In this document: in pieces, positions 58,321 to 64,000 of the stretch | How the letters are laid out: each line of letters begins with the position of its first letter | How positions within the stretch are numbered: the stretch's first letter is position 1 | Source of the DNA: Shimia litoralis | GTDB taxonomy: Bacteria; Pseudomonadota; Alphaproteobacteria; Rhodobacterales; Rhodobacteraceae | DNA: 64,000 nucleotides | NCBI RefSeq assembly: GCF_005518135.1 | Contig: NZ_SULI01000007.1 | Coordinates: 1-64,000, forward strand | Direction: 5' to 3' | Made by a program: the position numbers and the translations under genes | The notes under the pieces: generated by a model | Databases searched by the model: none | Told to the model about the DNA's origin: nothing | Seen by the model: only the letters and a program-made list of their open reading frames with translations

Positions 58321-58347
58321 AAAGGCGCCAGAGTTTCCGGCGCCTTT
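58321..58347 (-). terminator. Hairpin after the substrate-binding protein gene
   Basis: Perfect 9-bp stem AAAGGCGCC/GGCGCCTTT with a 9-base loop, 12 bp after the stop. Same placement as the hairpin after aapJ, likely protecting the binding-protein mRNA and lowering readthrough. Confidence 0.72.
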
Positions 58348-58359
58348 CCTGAGAGGTAA

Positions 58360-59520
58360 TTACTCTTCGTGGACTTTTATCCAGCCACCATCTTGGACAA
58401 CAGACACATAGATCGAGTCCGCGCCTTGGTGATCTTCGGGACCGTATGTGATGTGGTTGCCGACCAAATCATCTTGGTAATCCAAAGTCTCCATCGCCGC
58501 GATAAAGCTCTCTTGGGTCAAATCGGGACCCGCGGCCTCTAGCGCCATCACAGTCATGGAAGCGGCTGCATATCCAAGCATTGCGAAACCGGCAGCGTCT
58601 TCGCCATAGGCCGCTTTATACTCTTCGATAAACGCTTTCGGGGCTGGCTCGTCTGCACGTGCCCACAGGTCCTGCCAGCTCGCGGCCGCATAGTACCCTT
58701 CGGTGATGCCACCCGGAACCTTGGCCACAACGGTCAGGAAGCTCGCAGATGTTCCAAGGAATTTCATATCCGTCAGGCCCATCTTTTTGGCGGTGCCCAC
58801 GATTGTAATCGCTTGGCGTACGCCAACAGCCATTGTGACGATGTCACATCCGGATTCCTTGAGCTTGGACAATGATCCGACAAAATCGCTTTCGTCTGGC
58901 TTGTGCGTTGTCTCGGCGACAAAGGAAATTCCGGCTTCTTCGGCTCCGGCATGTGATCCTTCCAGAATCTCCTTACCAAAGTCGGTCGGCAGATACATCG
59001 AGCACACGTTCTTGGAGCCAAATTCACCAGCCAGATATTTCACGCCAACACGTGCCTGATCATAATACGACGAAAACGATGTGAACTTGTTGTGCATCGG
59101 CTCCTGAAGCATTTGCCGCGCAGCAGTCAAAGGCGCAATATTCGGGATACCCTTGGGATCTAACAGTTTAAAACCGGCAAGGTTCATGGGCGTACCCAAA
59201 GATTGCATCATCGCAAACACCTTGTCGCGGTTCAGAAGCTTGTTATAGCCCTGCATCGCACGCGGCATCTGGTATCCGTTGTCCTCCACAACGAACCGGA
59301 TTTTGCGACCATGTACACCGCCAGCTTCGTTCACCTTGTCAAAGTACAGGTTGGCCCCTTTGGTGGCGGGCACGCCAACGGCCGCAAAGATACCTGACAG
59401 GTCATTCACCGACCCGATCACAATCTCTGAATCGCTGACACCCTGCGCATCTGCTGAAGCCATCGAAGCCGCAGCCATCCACCCAGCAGCGAGCGATAGC
59501 GTCTTTACATATTTTTTCAT
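58360..59520 (-). CDS. Branched-chain-type ABC transporter substrate-binding protein
   Basis: 386-aa periplasmic binding protein of the LivJ/type I fold. Signal peptide MKKYVKTLSLAAGWMAAASMASADA; mature start GVSDSEIVIGSVNDLSGIFAAVG is typical. Other blocks: GKILEG-like FGKEILEGSHAGAEEAG and VGVRQAITIVG. Neighbours (acyl-CoA ligase and dehydrogenases) suggest the ligand is a carboxylic acid rather than leucine. The ATG at 59520 has GGAGGAAG upstream. A 120-bp gap separates it from the ligase. Confidence 0.92.
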   Translation of the reverse strand: MKKYVKTLSLAAGWMAAASMASADAQGVSDSEIVIGSVNDLSGIFAAVGVPATKGANLYFDKVNEAGGVHGRKIRFVVEDNGYQMPRAMQGYNKLLNRDKVFAMMQSLGTPMNLAGFKLLDPKGIPNIAPLTAARQMLQEPMHNKFTSFSSYYDQARVGVKYLAGEFGSKNVCSMYLPTDFGKEILEGSHAGAEEAGISFVAETTHKPDESDFVGSLSKLKESGCDIVTMAVGVRQAITIVGTAKKMGLTDMKFLGTSASFLTVVAKVPGGITEGYYAAASWQDLWARADEPAPKAFIEEYKAAYGEDAAGFAMLGYAAASMTVMALEAAGPDLTQESFIAAMETLDYQDDLVGNHITYGPEDHQGADSIYVSVVQDGGWIKVHEE

Positions 59521-59642
59521 TAGTCTTCCTCCCATTGGTATTCACACAAACATTGTTATTCTATTTTCAAAACCCGAACGTCCTTAGGCCCGATGCCTTG
59601 GTATGATTGCGTGGTCCCTGCCACGTTGGACAGGCACCCCTA

Positions 59643-61526
59643 TCAATACATCTCCTCAATCAAGTGACCATGCGCCTTTTCCACATAACTCCGCTTAAGC
59701 TTCATCGTCGCGGTCAGTTCTTCATCTTCTGCCGTCAGTAAGACATCGATCAAGCGAAAATCCTTAATCTGTTCAACGCGCGCGAACTCCTTGTTCACCG
59801 CATCAATCTCTGTCCGGATCAGCGCTTTGATTTCTTCCGCAGCACAAAGCGACGCAAAGTTCGAAAACGGCACCTTCTGGTCCTGAGCGTATTTCTCAAC
59901 GTTCTCCTGATCAATCATGATCAACGCCGTCAGGAATTTGCGGCGATCACCGATGATCACAGCATCCGAGATGAAATGCGAAAACTTGAGGCGGCTTTCG
60001 ATTTCGGCGGGTGTAATGTTCTTCCCCCCTGCCGTGATGATGATGTCCTTAAGGCGCCCAGTGATGGTCACATACCCATCTTCGTCGAGCCGCCCCACAT
60101 CGCCGGTTCGCAGCCATCCGTCATCGGTAAAAGTTTCGGCGGTTTTTTCGTTGTTGCGCCAATAGCCCTGAAAGTTGTTCAGGCCCTTAGTCTGGATTTC
60201 ACCGTCGTCTGCAATCCGCAAATCATATCCCGGCACGGCCTGTCCGATGGTGCCGACAACATTTTCGAACCGTGTGTTCATCGTTGCCAAGCCTGCGGTT
60301 TCGGTCATGCCGTACCCCTCGACCAGAGGGACGCCAATGGACCAATACCATTTCAACAGTTCCGGCGAAATCGGCGCGGCACCTGATCCGCCGCGACGCA
60401 TACGATCAAGCCCCAGCATCCGCCGCAAATTCCGCAGCACCAAGCGGTCCCAAATCCAGTAGTTTATCGCAACACCGGTTGGCACCTTGTCGGCCTTAAT
60501 CTTGTAATCTCCACGTTTGGCCCCTGCCTTAAGCGCCATCCCATAAGCCAGGCGCCCAATGGGCGTCGCCTCTTGCATGAGGATCAAAACCTGAGAATAA
60601 ATCTTCTCCCAAACCCGTGGCACCGCCGTAAACGTATGCGGCGAGACTTCCTGCAGGTTATTGAACACCGTTTCCGGGCTTTCGGCGAAATTGACGATGC
60701 ATTTGCCTGCCAGCGGGAAATAGATCGACACGTCCCGCTCCAGAATATGGCACAACGGCAAGAAGCAAAGCTGTTCATCTGTCTCATAGACCGACAGGCG
60801 GCGCGCACCGGCTTCAATCGCGGCCATAATGTTTTCATTGCTCAACATGGCCCCTTTGGGCATGCCTGTTGTGCCAGACGTATAGATCAAAAGAGCCGTG
60901 TCCTCGGGCTGGGCCTCATCAATCTCGTTCTCAAACGCCTCGGGCTCCTGAATGTCGGTATCCCATCCGATTTGATACAAATCTTTGATCAGCATGCACC
61001 GATGGTGCGACAGATCATGAAGCCCCTCGTCCTCGAGAATAATGACCTTGAGCAAGCCGGGCACCTGATCTTCGATCTGGAGGTATTTATCCAGTTGCTC
61101 TTCGTCTTCAACAATCAGAAAGCGGCTGTCACTGTCGTTGATCAGATACGCCAGCTGAGACGCCGAATCTGTTGTATATACCCCCGAAGCAATGCCACCC
61201 ACAGCTTGGATGCCCATATCTGCATAGGCCCACTCCTTGCGATCCTCTGACAGAATCGACACGACATCCCCGCGTTCAAGACCCAATTCACGCAGCGCCA
61301 GACCAATCCATTTGGCGTGGTTCCAATAGTCTTTCCAACTATAGGTTTTCCAAATGCCCAAATCTTTTTCGCGATGCGCGGTCCGATCCCCCATGCTCTG
61401 GCATCGCTGCTTGAACAGTGCCGGAATGGTCGCACATTTATCCACCAACACAGGGCGTTGGCCCGGCTTTGTATTATAGCTCACACCATTGATGGTGGTC
61501 TGGTCCGGTACGGTATGCATATTCAT
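59643..61526 (-). CDS. AMP-dependent long-chain acyl-CoA synthetase
   Basis: 627-aa adenylate-forming ligase of the long FadD15/bacterial long-chain type. Motifs: P-loop YTSGTTGMPKGAM, GYGMTETAGLATMN, the hinge GWLRTGDVGRLDEDGYVTITGRLKDIII, and the C-terminal catalytic Lys region TATMKLKRSYVEK. Activates a fatty or aromatic acid to its CoA ester for the dehydrogenases downstream. The ATG at 61526 has GGAGG upstream and lies just after the livF stop (61532). Confidence 0.93.
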   Translation of the reverse strand: MNMHTVPDQTTINGVSYNTKPGQRPVLVDKCATIPALFKQRCQSMGDRTAHREKDLGIWKTYSWKDYWNHAKWIGLALRELGLERGDVVSILSEDRKEWAYADMGIQAVGGIASGVYTTDSASQLAYLINDSDSRFLIVEDEEQLDKYLQIEDQVPGLLKVIILEDEGLHDLSHHRCMLIKDLYQIGWDTDIQEPEAFENEIDEAQPEDTALLIYTSGTTGMPKGAMLSNENIMAAIEAGARRLSVYETDEQLCFLPLCHILERDVSIYFPLAGKCIVNFAESPETVFNNLQEVSPHTFTAVPRVWEKIYSQVLILMQEATPIGRLAYGMALKAGAKRGDYKIKADKVPTGVAINYWIWDRLVLRNLRRMLGLDRMRRGGSGAAPISPELLKWYWSIGVPLVEGYGMTETAGLATMNTRFENVVGTIGQAVPGYDLRIADDGEIQTKGLNNFQGYWRNNEKTAETFTDDGWLRTGDVGRLDEDGYVTITGRLKDIIITAGGKNITPAEIESRLKFSHFISDAVIIGDRRKFLTALIMIDQENVEKYAQDQKVPFSNFASLCAAEEIKALIRTEIDAVNKEFARVEQIKDFRLIDVLLTAEDEELTATMKLKRSYVEKAHGHLIEEMY

Positions 61527-61531
61527 CCCGA

Positions 61532-62305
61532 TTACCTCCACGTTTTCTTGCGTTTCCAGCGTCGCTCTTCGCGAGCACCTTCTTCTTGAACGCCAAGATA
61601 GAAGTTCTGGATATCTTCGGATTTCATCAGGGCCTCGGCGGTGCCGTCCATCACGATGCGACCGACCTCCATCACATACCCATCATGCGCGAGGTTCAGC
61701 GCCGCAGCGGCGTTTTGTTCGACCAACATCATGGTCATGCCCTGCTCTTTGTTCAGACGTCGGAGAATTTCAAAGATTTCCTGAACCAGCAATGGCGACA
61801 GCCCCAAGGACGGTTCGTCGAGCAGCATGATTTTTGGTCGCGCCATAAGGCCACGCCCAATCGCCAACATCTGCTGTTGCCCGCCGGACAAAGTGCCCGC
61901 CTCCTGTGTGCGACGTTCTTTGAGGATCGGAAAATAGTTAAACACCAACTCGCGATCCTGCTCGATCCCCTGCGTGTCATTGCGGGTGTACGCCCCCAGT
62001 GACAGGTTGTCGTCGACCGTCAAAAGAGGAAACACTTCGCGTCCCTCTGGCACATGCACAATCCCGCTGTGCACGATCCTATGGGGTTCCTGCCCCTGGA
62101 TTTCTCGCCCGTCAAAAATGATCTGTCCCTTTTCGGGGTCCATCACACCGGAAATGGTTTTCATCAGGGTTGTCTTGCCTGCGCCATTGGCCCCGAGGAT
62201 CGACACAATCCGCCCCTCGTGGACATCCAGCGAGACACCACGAATAGCCATGATCGGACCGTAGAAGCTCTCAATATTTCGGATTTTCAGAATGGGTTCA
62301 CTCAT
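61532..62305 (-). CDS. livF: Branched-chain-type ABC transporter ATPase LivF
   Basis: 257-aa ATPase of the LivF type. Walker A GANGAGKTT, Q-loop HVPEGREVFPLLTV, signature LSGGQQQM, Walker B IMLLDEPSLGLSP and a C-terminal VMEVGRIVMDG. Extended charged tail (EEGAREERRWKRKKTWR) beyond the usual end. Overlaps livG by 4 bp. Confidence 0.95.
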   Translation of the reverse strand: MSEPILKIRNIESFYGPIMAIRGVSLDVHEGRIVSILGANGAGKTTLMKTISGVMDPEKGQIIFDGREIQGQEPHRIVHSGIVHVPEGREVFPLLTVDDNLSLGAYTRNDTQGIEQDRELVFNYFPILKERRTQEAGTLSGGQQQMLAIGRGLMARPKIMLLDEPSLGLSPLLVQEIFEILRRLNKEQGMTMMLVEQNAAAALNLAHDGYVMEVGRIVMDGTAEALMKSEDIQNFYLGVQEEGAREERRWKRKKTWR

Positions 62306-63066
62306 GATGCTTTCCCCAAATAGGCCTCGATCACAGCGGGGTGCGATTGCACCTCGGACGGTGTGCCCAGCGCAAGTTTGGCACCATCCGCCAGCGCCAG
62401 AACACGATCTGAAACGCCCGAGACAAGGCCCATGTCGTGCTCAACCATCAACACAGTGATCCCCATCTGGCGGCGAATGTCATCAATCCACCACCGCATA
62501 TCGGATGTTTCTTCGACCGAAAGGCCCGATGCGGGTTCGTCCAGCAACAACAGCTTGGGGTCGGTTGCCAACGCACGGCCAACTTCCACGACTTTGCGCA
62601 CCCCATACGGCAGCCCCGCAATCATTTTGTCGCGATAGGCTTGGAGGTCCAGAAAATCGATTATTTCTTCAACCAATTGCCGGTTTTGCATTTCTTGGCG
62701 TTTCACCGATGGTGTGAAAAAGAGCTCTGACAAAAAGTTGCTTTGGCGGTGACGATGACGCCCAACCAGCAGATTTTGCAGAACCGACGCATGGTCGAAC
62801 AATTCGATGTTCTGAAAGGTGCGCGCCACGCCAAATGATGCAACGCCACTGGCCTTTTGCTTAAGAAGGTCGTGACCATCAAACCGAATAGATCCTTCAT
62901 ACGGATCATAGAACCGTGAGATCAGGTTAAAGACAGTGGATTTACCGGCCCCATTTGGCCCCACAATCGCAAACACTTCGCCCTGTTCCACCGAAAACGA
63001 AAGCTTGTTTACGGCAGTGAGCCCACCGAACTTTAGCGTGACATTGTCGAGTTCAAGAATACTCAT
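62302..63066 (-). CDS. livG: Branched-chain-type ABC transporter ATPase LivG
   Basis: 254-aa ATPase of the LivG type. Walker A GPNGAGKST, FGVARTFQNIELF around the Q loop, Walker B LLLLDEPASGLS and switch VEHDMGLVSGV. The signature segment is LPYGVRKVVEVGRAL, a variant in which the usual SGGQ is replaced by YGVRK; LivG-like proteins of this subgroup commonly deviate here. Overlaps both neighbours by 4 bp. Confidence 0.94.
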   Translation of the reverse strand: MSILELDNVTLKFGGLTAVNKLSFSVEQGEVFAIVGPNGAGKSTVFNLISRFYDPYEGSIRFDGHDLLKQKASGVASFGVARTFQNIELFDHASVLQNLLVGRHRHRQSNFLSELFFTPSVKRQEMQNRQLVEEIIDFLDLQAYRDKMIAGLPYGVRKVVEVGRALATDPKLLLLDEPASGLSVEETSDMRWWIDDIRRQMGITVLMVEHDMGLVSGVSDRVLALADGAKLALGTPSEVQSHPAVIEAYLGKAS

Positions 63067-64000
63067 CTCAGACGCTCCGTTTTCAGATAGGATTTCTGAC
63101 GCTTGAACATATCCTTGCGATAGAACGGGAACAGTTCAAAGAAGGTGCGTATTTTAAGCCATCGGCCATAAATCCCCATCGGTTCAAACAAGATGAACAT
63201 GATCAGGATCATCCCGAAAATCCCGAACTCCAGTCCGGGGATCGCAACTGTGTTGCTGCCGAATACCCCGCCGACCCATTCTTTGGAAATCGACAGGAAC
63301 TGCGGCAGGAAGCCGACCACAATTGCGCCAAAGAATGCCCCGTGGATAGAGCCGAGCCCGCCAATCACAATCATCATCAACAGTTGAATCGAGATCACGA
63401 CGCTAAATGTTTCATTGTTGAACGCCCCAGAGAACAACCCCATCAAGGCGCCCGCCAATCCGGTGATGCCACAAGAAATCGCAAACGAAATTGCTTTTGT
63501 GCGTGCCACATCGATACCCATGGCTTGTGCCGACACTTCGGAATCGCGCACCGCGATGAAGCTGCGCCCCAAGGGAGATCGCAACAGGTTGATATACCCC
63601 AGCGTGACAATCACCGTGACCCCAAGCACCAGATAGAAAAACTCGCGCGGTGTGCCCCAGCGATCAATCATGACACCAAAGACATTTACCGAAGGCGCGT
63701 ATTTGCCGCCGACCCCACCGGTCCAAGGCTCGGTCAGGACGATGATGTCATCCACAAGGATGGACATCGCCAGCGTCGCAATCGCCAGATAAATCCCATG
63801 CAACCGCAAAGCGGGCACAGCCACGACCATCCCAATAACCCCGGTCAGCACGCCTGCGATTGGGAATGCGACCATAAACGGCAACCCCTGTTCGATCAGG
63901 ATGATATTGATATAGCACCCCAGCGCCAGAAACGCTGCGTGCCCAAGGCTGGCTTGTCCCGTATGGCCGGTCAGAACCATCAACCCCAACCCTGCGAGTG
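63063..64000 (-). CDS. livM: Branched-chain-type ABC transporter permease LivM (partial)
   Basis: Inner-membrane permease, cut by the right window edge; the frame is open through 64000 and the N terminus is missing. At least 312 residues are present, with the family opening LTGHTGQASLGHAAFLALG, the GRSFIAVRDSEVSAQAMGID loop that contacts the ATPases, and eight or so hydrophobic segments. A LivH-type partner permease probably lies further right. Confidence 0.93.
   Translation of the reverse strand, partial: LAGLGLMVLTGHTGQASLGHAAFLALGCYINIILIEQGLPFMVAFPIAGVLTGVIGMVVAVPALRLHGIYLAIATLAMSILVDDIIVLTEPWTGGVGGKYAPSVNVFGVMIDRWGTPREFFYLVLGVTVIVTLGYINLLRSPLGRSFIAVRDSEVSAQAMGIDVARTKAISFAISCGITGLAGALMGLFSGAFNNETFSVVISIQLLMMIVIGGLGSIHGAFFGAIVVGFLPQFLSISKEWVGGVFGSNTVAIPGLEFGIFGMILIMFILFEPMGIYGRWLKIRTFFELFPFYRKDMFKRQKSYLKTERLR

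Overview
The window looks like chromosomal DNA of a marine alphaproteobacterium of the order Rhodobacterales (Roseobacter group). The support is gene content and order: a general amino-acid ABC operon (aapJQMP), an ATP12-type F1 assembly chaperone, an F1-only ATP synthase operon (atpHAGDC without the F0 genes), the series rpmH-rnpA-yidD-ttcA-yidC-MOSC-engB-argB, and a mid-50s GC content. I cannot name the genus. Sequence was read by eye with no database search, so family calls rest on motifs and gene order.

Left arm, about 1-12,900: accessory DNA. A 45-nt 3' piece of a tRNA-Phe gene (532-576) lies beside a tyrosine integrase, an AlpA-like excisionase, a gene fusing an HK97-type prohead protease to a major capsid protein, and a gene whose first half resembles the winged-helix tail of phage/plasmid primases. 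No terminase, portal or tail genes are seen, so this looks like a phage-satellite-like or decayed element. A gene-poor kilobase follows, then a GHKL ATPase gene cut off by an IS3-family insertion (6219-7755). A second, decayed and inverted copy of the same IS family (12127-12886) bounds a segment carrying rlmF (23S rRNA adenine methyltransferase) and a secreted DUF3604 protein. tRNA-Arg(ACG) at 13010-13085 marks the return to core genome.

Middle, 13,100-50,700: housekeeping. A sensor kinase; a flavin disulfide oxidoreductase with a TVP38 membrane protein; the rpmH-to-argB cluster, interrupted by an EAL phosphodiesterase; a sterol-desaturase-like hydroxylase, an Fe-S protein and SixA; aapJQMP; ATP12, a HAD phosphatase, an RluA pseudouridine synthase, CrcB, RarA and a Do-type protease in one tightly packed leftward run; the distal part of the ribosomal spc/alpha region (rplO-secY-adk, rpsM-rpsK-rpoA-rplQ) with a zinc-ribbon membrane protein between adk and rpsM; then a HAD hydrolase, MaoC hydratase, ribF-ycgN-threonine aldolase, an isomerase and prs.

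Right arm, 50,700-64,000: the F1 operon, whose transcript is predicted to begin almost exactly at a two-tier hairpin, followed by a leftward cluster of a branched-chain-type ABC transporter (LivM, LivG, LivF, substrate-binding protein), a long-chain acyl-CoA ligase and two acyl-CoA dehydrogenases. This suggests import, CoA activation and oxidation of a carboxylic acid rather than a simple amino acid. LivM runs off the right edge.

The most interesting items are the reduced capsid-bearing element with two in-frame nested translation starts, the IS-interrupted GHKL gene, the 40-bp double-hairpin insertion inside the second transposase, the perfect 16-bp inverted repeat after argB, and the structured 5' end of the atp transcript.
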